Positions 17,159 to 26,442 of a stretch of 64,000 bases of DNA are shown here, one piece after another (the stretch's first letter is position 1; every line of letters starts with the position of its first letter). Source of the DNA: Aureispira sp045105775. Lineage in GTDB: Bacteria; Bacteroidota; Bacteroidia; Chitinophagales; Saprospiraceae. A program made the position numbers and the translations under genes. Where the stretch lies: assembly GCA_045105775.1 (NCBI GenBank), contig JBGCDW010000132.1:11739-75738 (forward strand), written 5' to 3'. The notes below the pieces were generated by a model. The model had not been told where the DNA came from, did no database searches, and saw only the letters and a program-made list of their open reading frames with translations.

Positions 17159-17875
17159 CTACTTCTCACACCACCCCGCAATACTCACCCCTACAGGCAA
17201 GCTCATTCCTCTACGGATAAGGAAATTATCAAAACGTAACAAACCACAAAAGATACTGTCCACTACAGCAGGAAGTTGAGGATGATCGACTTGTGGTGCT
17301 CTATTTTTATTTTTAATTCTGGAAGCCGCAATTAGAGGATAAAGCAGCGAGTTCCAAGAGTATACTTTTACCTCTTTAAAATCCTTGAACAGCTCCTTTA
17401 CCATTTTCTTGTCATAGCGTCTAAAGTGTTCTAAGGCAACATCATGGCTGCTAAACAAACCTGGTCCAGCAGGCACAGAATACACCAAGGAGCCACCTTT
17501 TTTCAAGACCCGATAGACCTCTGATACAGCTTTTTGATCGTTCTCAATATGCTCAAATACATCAAAAGATACCACAATATCAAAAAAGCCCTCGTCATAC
17601 GGCAAATTCGTAGCGTCAGCTATGCGTTTTTCAAAACAATCCTCCTCGGGCACTACCGCCAAAGCTTGTGGCAAAATATCGGTCACATAGTTGTTGCCAA
17701 ACTGCTTCAAGATTTTTAAATCATCGCCTGTTCCTGTACCAATACTCAATATTTTGAGGGGTTCTGCTCCTTGTTTTTGGCTATTTTTTTCCATCAACAA
17801 CTCAATCAGACCATACTTGGCTCTAAACCAAAAATTGTCTGCTGTTTGCCCTGCTTCATAATCTTTATAATCCAT
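17159..17875 (-). CDS. Class I SAM-dependent methyltransferase
   Basis: 238 residues. Motif I is ILSIGTGTGDDL (about 43-54) and the post-II region SFDVFEHIENDQ is followed by YRVLKKGGSLVYSVPA, the UbiE/COQ5-like Methyltransf_11 pattern. A helix-forming basic stretch with SSHDVALEHFRRYDKK is typical of methyltransferases in glycan clusters. The substrate is unknown. It is the last gene of a minus-strand operon with a GT2/GT-C fusion (48 bases upstream), a GT2 and a Gfo/Idh/MocA oxidoreductase, which suggests methylation of a lipid-linked sugar or surface glycan. Confidence 0.82.
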   Translation of the reverse strand: MDYKDYEAGQTADNFWFRAKYGLIELLMEKNSQKQGAEPLKILSIGTGTGDDLKILKQFGNNYVTDILPQALAVVPEEDCFEKRIADATNLPYDEGFFDIVVSFDVFEHIENDQKAVSEVYRVLKKGGSLVYSVPAGPGLFSSHDVALEHFRRYDKKMVKELFKDFKEVKVYSWNSLLYPLIAASRIKNKNRAPQVDHPQLPAVVDSIFCGLLRFDNFLIRRGMSLPVGVSIAGWCEK

Positions 17876-17923
17876 TGTTTTTTCTACGTTTTTAGTTGGT
17901 AATTCAAACTGTCAAAAAGGTAT

Positions 17924-20900
17924 TTATTTGATCTTTCCAGCTTTTCTCAAACGAGCTTCACGTACCATTTGACGTTTTTGGTTGGCCACCGCTTTGTCAT
18001 AATCAGATTTTAGCCTCAAGGCAGGGGCATAATCAGGCGAAATAGCTAACGAACGATTTAATTCGGGCAAAGCAGCCTGCCAATTGCCTGACATAGAAAG
18101 TTTCTTGGCCGTAAAATAACTCTTGATGGCATCGTTTTGCATACCAGTAGCCACCTGAATGGCCAAATCATAGCCTTGAAGTGGGCGACCTCCATAACGA
18201 TCAAATAACACTAAACGATCTAAAGATTCTTGCATTTTGCCTTCACTGGCATAAATTCTAGCCAAATTATAATGTCCAAACACATATTTGATATTGGAGT
18301 CTGTGGCGCGTCTTAAATATTCTTCTGCCTCTGGTATCTTATTCGTGTTCAAGTAGTACATCCCCATTAGTCCCAAACTATTGGAATAACTAGGTGAATA
18401 GCTGGTTAGGGTGTCCAATGCGACCTTAGCTTCTGGCATTTGTCCCAATTGCAAATGGTATTGTGCCAACAACAACCAAGCACTTTCGTCTTTGGGATTA
18501 TCCTCTACAGCCGCCTTGATTAACCCCAATGCCTTATCGTTTTCTTTATTTTTAAAAGCCTCATCTGCTTCATGTGCTGCTTTGTTTGTTTCAGAACGTT
18601 TGGTAATAGCCCAAATCATGGTTCCGTCAATTTCTCTACTAGCTATCAATTCCTCGCCAGGAGGGAACAAACCATTCTCAATAAAATCGCGATTGACAAA
18701 ACGAGTAATGTACAGGCCATAATCCCAATTGTGCTTAATGCGTTCATGGTAGCGCGTGTAGACCGCTTCTACATTTTCATAAGGAGCAAAATAATGGCGA
18801 ACAGGTTTGTGGGCTTGTGTAGCAATTTTTATGGGTTGTCCTGCCTTTATTTCGGGCAAATTTTCAATCGCCCAATTGGCAGCTTCCTTGGTAGAATTCA
18901 TCCAATAATCGGTCTCATAATCATTATAAGCAGCACCTATTCCACCAAAAAACTCATTAAAATAAATATACTGATTGGGGTGACTGACAATCATCCAACG
19001 AATGGGCGAATACAAGCCTAATAATAAACATACACTGACTCCCAAGGTGACCAACTTGTTTTTGGCTTGAACCACTGCATATTGCAATCCATAAGCTGCC
19101 ATGATGGCCAAAATAGGATACACAAACAAGAAGTGGCGCATACCATCATACAAAGCAGAATCTTGATAAATGGCATAAGCAACAGGAAATACCCCTGTAA
19201 ATATGACCATCAAAAACAGCCAACGATTTTTCTCGTCTTTGAGAATAGGATAAATAGCCATCGCACTTCCCAAAAGAATCAAAGCAGGAGTAGCAATGCT
19301 AAACCATTTGATGATATAATTCCAAGGCAAAAAGTCAGACCAATAATGCTGACCACCCCAAACCATTCTAATGCCAGTAGTAAAATTGGACATCTCTGCT
19401 AGTGCCAATCGTGGCCCACCAATAGGATCTTCTTGTGCAAAAGGCCAGAACAAAGAACCACCAATATATCCCAATCCTGCAATTACCAATAAAAGTAAAC
19501 CCAGCTTTATCAACTTAGAAACATTGCTCAATAGCGGACGCAAACGATGCTCCACCACATAAGCCCCTCCTGTAAATAAGAACAAGTATGGAATAAGTAG
19601 AATTCCCCCTACACGAATATTAATACTAATAGAAATACCTACAATCAACCCCATCATCGACTGAAAAGACGGGCGGGGAAGCTGTCGTACAAAATTCATC
19701 AAGAAGTACAAGGTAAATACATAACTGAACGCAAATGGAATATCCTTGGGATTGTTCATAGAATGTCCAAAAATACGAGGCGATAAAGCCATAAACAACA
19801 ATGTCCAGAAAGCAACCTGCCAACGTTGAGAAACCGATTTGGCCAGCAAACCTGTAAAAATCAATAAGAAAGCACCCAATAAGGCATTAAATAAATGGCG
19901 CATTTCGTAGATGTCCCATTCGGGGAATATATACTTGTGCAGCCATGCCATGCAGTAATCAAACAACCCACCATACAAATACAAATTCTGAAAGTTCAAA
20001 GCGGTATCGTCCACGCCTTCTGATTCAAAATAATTGAGCACATGCCCTCCATAAATTCGCTGTACCTCCTCATCTGCCGTGATTCCATAATCAAAACTCA
20101 AATAAGGCATCAAAAACAGTAAGACCACAGATAAAACTCCAAACAAAAAACGATAAATAGGTGCCTCTTTGGTGACACTCAAGGTCAGCCCACGTTTTTG
20201 CTCTTTGAAAGGTTGTACAAAGAAAAAGCGAAAAATATTGGCCCAAACCAAGAAAAAAGCACTAATGCCCATCTTAATACCATCCGACCAAACCGAAACC
20301 TTAGAATCATCTACCTCTTGCCATTTGACAGGCATTTCTACCACAGGCACATTATACAATCGGGCATTGTGCAATAACTCTACATCATGTGCCCAGCCTT
20401 TGACCGCCATTTGATCAAACAACCACTTGCCCAATGCCTTGGGGTACAATTTAAAGCCACATTGTGTATCATAACTATTGCTGCCTGTGAGCAATTGCAC
20501 CCAACCATTAAACAAACGTCCCAACAAACGGCGTTTGCCATTGGCCTCTAGTACCGATTCCTCATGCTCTCTAGAGCCAATGTAGATGGTTTCGTCTTCA
20601 AATGTTTGGCTAGGCAACCTCTTGAGCCAAGACAACAAGGTCACCGGGCTGCAAGCCATATCTGCATCTAAAGTGAGCAAATGATCGCCTTCTGCTTCTG
20701 CAATGCCTTTTTTGAGCGCATGTCCTTTGCCCGCATTTTTTTCTTGATTGATAATTCTGTAGCTCGCCAATTGATCTTCGGAGGCAGGCGTTCCAAACTC
20801 TTCTTGTAACAACTCTAGGGTATTGTCACTACTGCCATCATTCACTAAGAGTACTTCATAAGCTACTTTCCAGTACTGCTCAAACTTGCGTAAGGTCTTT

Positions 20901-21040
20901 ACCATTCGTGGAAAACGCTCTGCCTCATTGTACAAAGGAATAATTAACGAAAGTTTTCCTTTGTAATTATGAGAAGGGATGGCACTTGTTTTTTTACTAG
21001 AGTCCGCCCCTGCACGAGACTTCTTTTTTTTGTTAGACAT
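17924..21040 (-). CDS. GT2 - GT-C membrane glycosyltransferase - TPR fusion protein
   Basis: 1038 residues in three parts. (1) After a Lys/Ser-rich cytoplasmic tail, residues ~28-270 are a GT2 domain like polyprenyl-phosphate sugar synthases (SLIIPLYNEAERF, VNDGSSDNT, LDADMA as the DxD region). (2) About 300-720 is a polytopic GT-C/PMT-like domain with roughly ten helices and the acidic loop DYGITADEEVQRIYGGH. (3) About 840-1030 are TPR-like repeats (AWLLLAQYHLQLGQMPEAK). The natural reading is that part 1 makes the polyprenyl-phosphate-linked sugar in the cytoplasm and part 2 uses it outside, with the TPRs binding a target. Fusion of donor synthase and transferase is uncommon. It is third in the operon, 110 bases after the upstream GT2. 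Confidence 0.82.
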   Translation of the reverse strand: MSNKKKKSRAGADSSKKTSAIPSHNYKGKLSLIIPLYNEAERFPRMVKTLRKFEQYWKVAYEVLLVNDGSSDNTLELLQEEFGTPASEDQLASYRIINQEKNAGKGHALKKGIAEAEGDHLLTLDADMACSPVTLLSWLKRLPSQTFEDETIYIGSREHEESVLEANGKRRLLGRLFNGWVQLLTGSNSYDTQCGFKLYPKALGKWLFDQMAVKGWAHDVELLHNARLYNVPVVEMPVKWQEVDDSKVSVWSDGIKMGISAFFLVWANIFRFFFVQPFKEQKRGLTLSVTKEAPIYRFLFGVLSVVLLFLMPYLSFDYGITADEEVQRIYGGHVLNYFESEGVDDTALNFQNLYLYGGLFDYCMAWLHKYIFPEWDIYEMRHLFNALLGAFLLIFTGLLAKSVSQRWQVAFWTLLFMALSPRIFGHSMNNPKDIPFAFSYVFTLYFLMNFVRQLPRPSFQSMMGLIVGISISINIRVGGILLIPYLFLFTGGAYVVEHRLRPLLSNVSKLIKLGLLLLVIAGLGYIGGSLFWPFAQEDPIGGPRLALAEMSNFTTGIRMVWGGQHYWSDFLPWNYIIKWFSIATPALILLGSAMAIYPILKDEKNRWLFLMVIFTGVFPVAYAIYQDSALYDGMRHFLFVYPILAIMAAYGLQYAVVQAKNKLVTLGVSVCLLLGLYSPIRWMIVSHPNQYIYFNEFFGGIGAAYNDYETDYWMNSTKEAANWAIENLPEIKAGQPIKIATQAHKPVRHYFAPYENVEAVYTRYHERIKHNWDYGLYITRFVNRDFIENGLFPPGEELIASREIDGTMIWAITKRSETNKAAHEADEAFKNKENDKALGLIKAAVEDNPKDESAWLLLAQYHLQLGQMPEAKVALDTLTSYSPSYSNSLGLMGMYYLNTNKIPEAEEYLRRATDSNIKYVFGHYNLARIYASEGKMQESLDRLVLFDRYGGRPLQGYDLAIQVATGMQNDAIKSYFTAKKLSMSGNWQAALPELNRSLAISPDYAPALRLKSDYDKAVANQKRQMVREARLRKAGKIK

Positions 21041-21150
21041 GCTGCTATATTTGAAAGGGCTTTGTGAGAACCCAATAATTCACGTTCTCCTACATATAAG
21101 GGTTATAGGTATAATGGTATGCTCTAAAATAGAAGCTCCATTCCTCAAAA

Positions 21151-21942
21151 TTATTGTTTTTTTCTGAATCTTCTAAATGCTAGTATTAAAATTGGTATAT
21201 CGTACAGTGCTTGGCGTACAATTGCCCAAGAAGCACCTTTGCTCGCACCAGTTTGGCGCGGCCAATATTTAGACTCCACCTCTATAGCCTGATGCCCCAA
21301 ATACAATAATTTGCTGCAAATTTCGGATTCTACCAAGGAGCTTTGTACCTCCAAAGATAAATCTTGAACGGCTGCCGTCTTGTAAGCTTTGACCCAATTG
21401 ACATCCTTGAGAGTCAAGCCAATGAATAGACGATTGAGCCAACTATTAAACCAAGACAAAATATTGCGCGTCAGGGTGTAGGTCATATTCTCTACTCTGT
21501 AAAAAGCTAAAATAGTTTTGGGGGCTAAATTTTTATACGGCAACAACTCTTCTACATCAAACTGTCCATCGCCAGGAATCATAACGACGTTTTCTGACTT
21601 GGCATGGGCATAACCTTTGTGCAAAGCAGCACCAATACCTAAATTGGTCACATGCGGTATGTACTGTATGGGTACTGCTGGGAATTCGGCCATAAATTTT
21701 ACAATTTTTTCATGGCTTCCATCCGTACTTCCGTCATTCACTACAATCAACTCCCCTCTACTGTTGGACAATTGAGGGAGCAGCGCAGCAACCGTCTGCA
21801 AGACACGGCCAATATTGCCCACTTCATTGTAGCACAAAATGATAATAGACCAACTTTGTTGGGGATAGTTTGACAATTTGATGGTAATTTGGTGTTTTTG
21901 CAATGCTTTTGTACTCAAAGATAGCTTTTTTGTAAGGTGCAA
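21151..21942 (-). CDS. GT2 family glycosyltransferase (DPM1/Alg5-like)
   Basis: 263 residues. GT-A fold with SIIILCYNEVGNIGR, VVNDGSTDGS (about 64-73), NLGIGAALHKGYAHA and the metal-binding region GDGQFD. The C-terminal end RFRKKQ is basic, and the only longer hydrophobic stretch lies there (about 240-258). These enzymes transfer a sugar from a nucleotide donor to polyprenyl phosphate or another acceptor. It is 34 bases after the oxidoreductase gene and 110 before the fusion gene. The first ~28 residues before the fold are Lys/Gln-rich, so a shorter start is possible. Confidence 0.85.
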   Translation of the reverse strand: MHLTKKLSLSTKALQKHQITIKLSNYPQQSWSIIILCYNEVGNIGRVLQTVAALLPQLSNSRGELIVVNDGSTDGSHEKIVKFMAEFPAVPIQYIPHVTNLGIGAALHKGYAHAKSENVVMIPGDGQFDVEELLPYKNLAPKTILAFYRVENMTYTLTRNILSWFNSWLNRLFIGLTLKDVNWVKAYKTAAVQDLSLEVQSSLVESEICSKLLYLGHQAIEVESKYWPRQTGASKGASWAIVRQALYDIPILILAFRRFRKKQ

Positions 21943-21976
21943 TTATAATTGCTGTCCAAGAAATACACTAAAGAAG

Positions 21977-23002
21977 TTATTTAAGAATAATTTCCTTTCC
22001 TCTATTTTTGATGGATTGTTGGGAAGCTTCTAATAATTGGACGACCTGCCGCCCCGACCAAGCACTAGACAAAGGTTCTACCTGATTGATAATAGCATTG
22101 ATAAAATCAGCCGCTACCCCTGCCAAGGCCTCTTTGAGTGGAACTTTGGGAATATGTATATCTCCTACCCTATAATCTACCAATACTTTTCGCTTGTCTT
22201 CATCGCTGCGCCGTTCGGTGTAGTGATAACGCGTATCGTATACTCTGATTTTTTCGGTTGGTTCGGTATCATCAAAGACAATCATTTTTTCATCTCCTCC
22301 AATCAAAAACTTACGAATCTTAACGGGTGATGTCCAAGAGCAATTAAAGTGTGCAATTCGGTTGCTTTGATAATTTACAGTGAGATAAGCAATATTTTCT
22401 ATGCCATTGTTGGTATGAGAAATACCTGTTGCTTGAACGCTGTAAGGGGCTTCTTTGACCAAGTGCTGTAAAATAGAAATATCATGGGGAGCCAAATCCC
22501 ACAACACATTCACATCGGGCTGAAATAATCCCAAATTAATTCTAGTAGAATCAATGTATTGTAGCTTGCCAATATTGCCCTGATCGACGTATTCTTTGAT
22601 AATTTCTACTGCTCCTGTGTACAAATAGGTATGATCCACCATTAGAGTCAATTTTCTTTGGGTGGCTATTTCTATCAGAATATCCGCTTCTTTTACAGAA
22701 GTAACCATTGGTTTTTCTACCAATACATGCTTGCCTGCTTCTAAGGCTGCTTTGGCCAATTCAAAATGGGTAAAAACTGGTGTGGCAATCACCACAGCAT
22801 CAATTTGGGTATTGTTGATCACCTCCAGAGCTTGCGTACTGGTATGAATATGGGGGTGTTGTTGTTTTAATTGTTGCAAGCGTTCTGGGCGCGCATCTAC
22901 CACACAATGCACGTTTGCTTGAGGATGTGCTTCAAAATTGCGTACCAAATTGGGCCCCCAATATCCAAAGCCAATAACGGCTATCTGCAAAGGCTGTTGC
23001 AT
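21977..23002 (-). CDS. Gfo/Idh/MocA family sugar oxidoreductase
   Basis: 341 residues. The Rossmann start IAVIGFGYWGPNLVRNFE (about 7-24) binds NAD(P); VLVEKPMVTSV carries the Glu-Lys-Pro motif with the catalytic-type Lys. The C-terminal substrate domain has DLAPHDISILQHL, the usual His-containing motif. These enzymes oxidise or reduce a sugar or nucleotide-sugar carbon, often making keto-sugars for amino-sugar synthesis. The first gene of the glycosylation operon, it probably prepares the sugar the following transferases use. The precise sugar is unknown. Confidence 0.88.
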   Translation of the reverse strand: MQQPLQIAVIGFGYWGPNLVRNFEAHPQANVHCVVDARPERLQQLKQQHPHIHTSTQALEVINNTQIDAVVIATPVFTHFELAKAALEAGKHVLVEKPMVTSVKEADILIEIATQRKLTLMVDHTYLYTGAVEIIKEYVDQGNIGKLQYIDSTRINLGLFQPDVNVLWDLAPHDISILQHLVKEAPYSVQATGISHTNNGIENIAYLTVNYQSNRIAHFNCSWTSPVKIRKFLIGGDEKMIVFDDTEPTEKIRVYDTRYHYTERRSDEDKRKVLVDYRVGDIHIPKVPLKEALAGVAADFINAIINQVEPLSSAWSGRQVVQLLEASQQSIKNRGKEIILK

Positions 23003-23136
23003 GATTTATGATTAAAACAGTCTAAGAATAGCCACAAAGTAACAGCTTATTTTTGGCTCTTGACGTAATTCTTGGGCTTTAATCTATTTTTTGTATCTCT
23101 TATCTTAATACTCGTAAAATTCTAATGCAAAAAATG

Positions 23137-23168
23137 TTTGGGCAGGAACCTAATTTCGTTTATTTTTG
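23137..23168 (+). promoter_or_regulatory. Bacteroidota promoter TTTG-N20-TATTTTTG
   Basis: TTTG at 23137-23140 and TATTTTTG at 23161-23168 match both consensus parts with 20 bases between them. Transcription would start near 23175, about 210 bases before the DUF4836 gene. Confidence 0.65.
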
Positions 23169-23185
23169 TACATCTTAACACAGCA

Positions 23186-23257
23186 ATGACAGTACCTGAG
23201 CAACTATATTATGCTATTTCACAAGACTATTTTTATAGTAAGGCAAATAAAATATAA
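23186..23257 (+). CDS. Possible leader peptide (23 codons)
   Basis: A small frame, MTVPEQLYYAISQDYFYSKANKI, begins about 11 bases after the predicted start of transcription and ends before the hairpin in front of DUF4836. It is rich in aromatic residues (four Tyr, one Phe). It has no recognised family and may be chance. Confidence 0.2.
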   Translation: MTVPEQLYYAISQDYFYSKANKI

Positions 23258-23341
23258 AATAACTGTTCACAAAAAGCATAAAAAAGACATTAATAAGTAG
23301 AATCTAGTCCTAAAACCTAGCTTCAACTATCCCAACCTAAT

Positions 23342-23363
23342 AGAAGTTTAGGAACTTCTTTTT
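23342..23363 (+). terminator. Terminator-like hairpin upstream of DUF4836
   Basis: A 7-bp stem AGAAGTT/AACTTCT with a 4-base loop and five T follows. It lies 25 bases before the ATG at 23388, so it could attenuate the gene or stop a leader transcript. Confidence 0.45.
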
Positions 23364-23387
23364 AACTATTATCAACAACCAACAACA

Positions 23388-25238
23388 ATGATTAAGAATT
23401 TTGCACTAACACTATTGGCCCTGTTATGGACCTCTATGGCCTTTTCCCAACAATCGACTATGCAACGCTTTATTGACCAAGAGCAAGTTGTTTTTGTCGT
23501 TAATATGCACCCTGGCTCCACGTATGACAAACTCAATAAAGAGACAAAAGATAAGTATCAAATCAACGAGGTTATTGCACCATTGCTCCTTCGATTTGCA
23601 GGTGGCCAACCCTCTGAGGAATTGGTAAAAAAAATAGCCACTCAATTGGAAGACCCAAGTCAAGTAGGCATCAACATCAAAGATGATGTTTACATGTGGG
23701 GACAACGTCCTGCTACTCGCTCTGAAGCGTTGTACAAATCTTCGGATATGAATGTTATGATGATTAACACGGTTATTCCTGTTACCAACAGCAAAAAATT
23801 TCAAAGCTTCTTAGAGGATATCATGTCTGAAGAAAGCAAAAAAGAGGTTGTTACTAAAGGTAATAATTCTACTGTTTTGAGAAATGATATGATTGCTACT
23901 TGGAATAATGAGCGTGTTATTATTGCTGGTACCACCATGGAGCACAATTTTTTTGAGGACTATGAGGAATACAAAATACGTCGCACCAGTGCGTTGACCA
24001 TGCACGTAGATGATTTGATCAAGCTCGATCCCAAAAAATCATTGGAAGGTGATAAGAGCTTTGCAGCCTCTTTAGATAAAGAAGCAGATATGAGCTTCTG
24101 GGCTGATTATGGCAATTTGATGCTTGATCCTAGTATGATGCCTAGAGAAGCTCGTGGTTTATTTGAGGCTTTGTCCAAACTAACCGACAAAACCATCTTC
24201 ACAGGTCAAGGATACTTCAAGCAAGGAGAAGCTCAGATTAAGACATCTATGTCTATGAATGAAACCATGAAACGTGTAACAGATGCGGCTTATGGCAAAG
24301 GGGGGATGAACAAAAAGTTCTTTAAATACATCGACAAGACCAACTTAATGGGCTTGTACACCTTCTCTATGGATTTGAAAGGATTTATGATGACCTACGG
24401 CCAAGAAATTCACCGTGTGCTCAAAGAGCAAGATACCAAAGAGACGCGTATAGCCATGAATTTGATGGATATTGTTGATATTTTCTTGGATGAAGAAGAA
24501 ACCTACGAATTGCTCACTGGTGATATGATGATTGCCTTGACCGATATGCGGGTAACCAAACGTGAAGTGTCTGATTTCCAATACAACGAAGAAACCAATG
24601 ATTGGGAAGAGCAAACAGAAATGGTAGAAGAAGTTATGCCTGTCATGAATTTAATGATGGCTTATGGCAATGAAACTAATATTCGCCACTTTATTGATTT
24701 GGCTGTAAATGTAGGTGGATTGGAGAAAAAACAAGAAGGGGTATGGACTATTCCTGAAATCAAAGAAAAAGCAGGAGCTAACGTCTACATTATTCTCACC
24801 GATGGTATTCTAATGATAACCAACGACGATCAAGTTGTCAAAAACCTCAAAGGTTTCCCTGCCTCCAAACAATTACCAGCAGCGACGGTCAACGAATTGG
24901 CTGGCTATGTAATGTACGGTATGTTGGATGCAACCAAAGTTAGCGAAGTAGCCCAAAAAGCCTATGCTAAACAAGAGGGTGGCGTGCCTAGTGAAATCAT
25001 GGAATTGGAAAAAATAGTAGACAAAATTGAAGTCAAAAGCATGAATCCAGAAAACCAAGGTTTCCAAAATAACTTGTATGTACAACTAAAAGACAAAAAC
25101 ACCAATGCACTACAGTTTGTTCTAGACAATGCAGAAAAAATGATGACGGGTGGCCGTAGTTCCTCCTCTTCTGAGGAAGAAGCACCCGCAGAAGAATACG
25201 AAGAGGTAGAGGAAGAAGAAGGTGTAAAGCGTCTGTAA
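23388..25238 (+). CDS. DUF4836 family exported protein
   Basis: 616 residues with a signal peptide (MIKNFALTLLALLWTSMAFSQ). The body follows the Bacteroidota DUF4836 pattern of a large secreted protein, with segments such as TGDMMIALTDMRVTKREVSDF, ILTDGILMITNDD and LNGYVMYG-like ends. No catalytic motif is seen. The end is low-complexity and acidic (SSSSSEEEAPAEEYEEVEE) before VKRL. It stands just before a DUF58 gene, on the same strand but separated by a terminator. The family function is not known. Assignment to DUF4836 is by overall resemblance and should be checked by profile search. Confidence 0.72.
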   Translation: MIKNFALTLLALLWTSMAFSQQSTMQRFIDQEQVVFVVNMHPGSTYDKLNKETKDKYQINEVIAPLLLRFAGGQPSEELVKKIATQLEDPSQVGINIKDDVYMWGQRPATRSEALYKSSDMNVMMINTVIPVTNSKKFQSFLEDIMSEESKKEVVTKGNNSTVLRNDMIATWNNERVIIAGTTMEHNFFEDYEEYKIRRTSALTMHVDDLIKLDPKKSLEGDKSFAASLDKEADMSFWADYGNLMLDPSMMPREARGLFEALSKLTDKTIFTGQGYFKQGEAQIKTSMSMNETMKRVTDAAYGKGGMNKKFFKYIDKTNLMGLYTFSMDLKGFMMTYGQEIHRVLKEQDTKETRIAMNLMDIVDIFLDEEETYELLTGDMMIALTDMRVTKREVSDFQYNEETNDWEEQTEMVEEVMPVMNLMMAYGNETNIRHFIDLAVNVGGLEKKQEGVWTIPEIKEKAGANVYIILTDGILMITNDDQVVKNLKGFPASKQLPAATVNELAGYVMYGMLDATKVSEVAQKAYAKQEGGVPSEIMELEKIVDKIEVKSMNPENQGFQNNLYVQLKDKNTNALQFVLDNAEKMMTGGRSSSSSEEEAPAEEYEEVEEEEGVKRL

Positions 25239-25285
25239 GTTCCAGTTATCCTACTGAATTTCACAGATAAAAATGTATTTATAAG

Positions 25286-25318
25286 AAGCAGTTTGCCCAT
25301 TGAGCAAACTGCTTTTTT
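25286..25318 (+). terminator. Intrinsic terminator of the DUF4836 gene
   Basis: 11-bp stem AAGCAGTTTGC/GCAAACTGCTT with 7-base loop and T6, 47 bases after the stop. Confidence 0.9.
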
Positions 25319-25431
25319 ATTTTTATCTAAGCTTTTAACAAAATAGCAACTAAACACTATCGTAAATCGTTGTATATTGATAGCTCTATAGTTATTTTTA
25401 CAGGAGCATTACAAGTAGCAAATAAAGGAGT

Positions 25432-26361
25432 ATGAGCATTTTGAATGAATATGATGTGCGCGAAACAGGTAATTTAGAATTACTAGCCAAGCAAGTAGTG
25501 GAAGGCTTTATTATTGGCTTACACAAAAGTCCTTTTCATGGTTTTTCTGTAGAATTTGCAGAGCATAGAATTTACAATCCAGGTGATTCTATCAAAAATA
25601 TTGACTGGAAAGTATTTGCTAGAACAGATCGTTTATACATCAAACAGTACGAAGAGGAAACCAACTTGCGCTGCCAAATTGTAATGGACATCTCCTCCTC
25701 TATGTACTTTCCAGAAGCGCCAAACACCCGCAATACGCCCCATGTCAACAAACTAATGTTTAGCACGCTCGCTGCTGCCACCTTAATGAATTTGCTCAAA
25801 AAGCAACGCGATGCTTTTGGTTTGAGCACCTTTGCCAATGATTTGGACAAGCACACAACGGCCAAATCTAGTACACGCCATTACAATCTTATTATGGCGC
25901 ACTTGGAGCAATTGCTCAACAACCCTGTACGTAATAAGACGACTTCTATTGCCGCTTCCTTGCACAAAATTGCAGAGGCTACACACAAGCGTTCACTAGT
26001 GGTTATTTTTAGTGATATGTTTGAAAATGGGCAAGAAAGTGAACAACTATTCTCTGCACTACAACACTTAAAATACAACAAACACGAAGTTATTTTATTC
26101 CATGTAGTAGACAAACGCTATGAGATGGATTTTGAGTTTGAGAACCGCCCTTACATCTTTGTAGATATTGAATCAGGCGAAAAAGTGCGGGTGCAATCCA
26201 ACCAAGTCAAAGATTTTTATGTAGAACAAGTGCAGAAGTACAAACAACAATTGCAAATGAAGTGTTTGCAATACAAAATTGACTTTGTAGAAGCGGATAT
26301 CAATAAAGGCTTTCGCCAAATTTTGTTGCCTTATTTGGTCAAACGCAGCAAGATGGGGTAA
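25432..26361 (+). CDS. DUF58 domain protein
   Basis: 309 residues, cytoplasmic. The DUF58 signature is YNPGDSIKNIDWKVFARTDRLYIKQYEEE (here given in parts: YNPGDSIKNIDW at about 46-57, FARTDRLYIK at 60-69). It continues into a von Willebrand A-like fold with MDISSSMYFP, a MIDAS DxSxS motif. DUF58 proteins usually pair with a MoxR ATPase in the same operon and with the Bat (aerotolerance) genes. The moxR here is 17 kb away and no Bat gene is seen, so the pair appears split. It follows the DUF4836 terminator and precedes the PorE-like gene by 81 bases. Confidence 0.88.
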   Translation: MSILNEYDVRETGNLELLAKQVVEGFIIGLHKSPFHGFSVEFAEHRIYNPGDSIKNIDWKVFARTDRLYIKQYEEETNLRCQIVMDISSSMYFPEAPNTRNTPHVNKLMFSTLAAATLMNLLKKQRDAFGLSTFANDLDKHTTAKSSTRHYNLIMAHLEQLLNNPVRNKTTSIAASLHKIAEATHKRSLVVIFSDMFENGQESEQLFSALQHLKYNKHEVILFHVVDKRYEMDFEFENRPYIFVDIESGEKVRVQSNQVKDFYVEQVQKYKQQLQMKCLQYKIDFVEADINKGFRQILLPYLVKRSKMG

Positions 26362-26442
26362 TTTTTGTTGTTGTTTTACTAGGTCTACTGGATTATTATC
26401 CTAAAAATCTCCAAGACCATTCTATACCGATCACGAAATATC

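Larger units (their letters stand above)
23003..23387. other. Divergent intergenic region with promoter and leader elements
   Basis: 385 bases between the oxidoreductase (-) and DUF4836 (+) genes. In the plus direction it has a good promoter (23137-23168), a 23-codon frame (23186-23257) and a terminator-like hairpin AGAAGTT-tagg-AACTTCT followed by T5 (23342-23363) just before the DUF4836 start. Confidence 0.55.
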
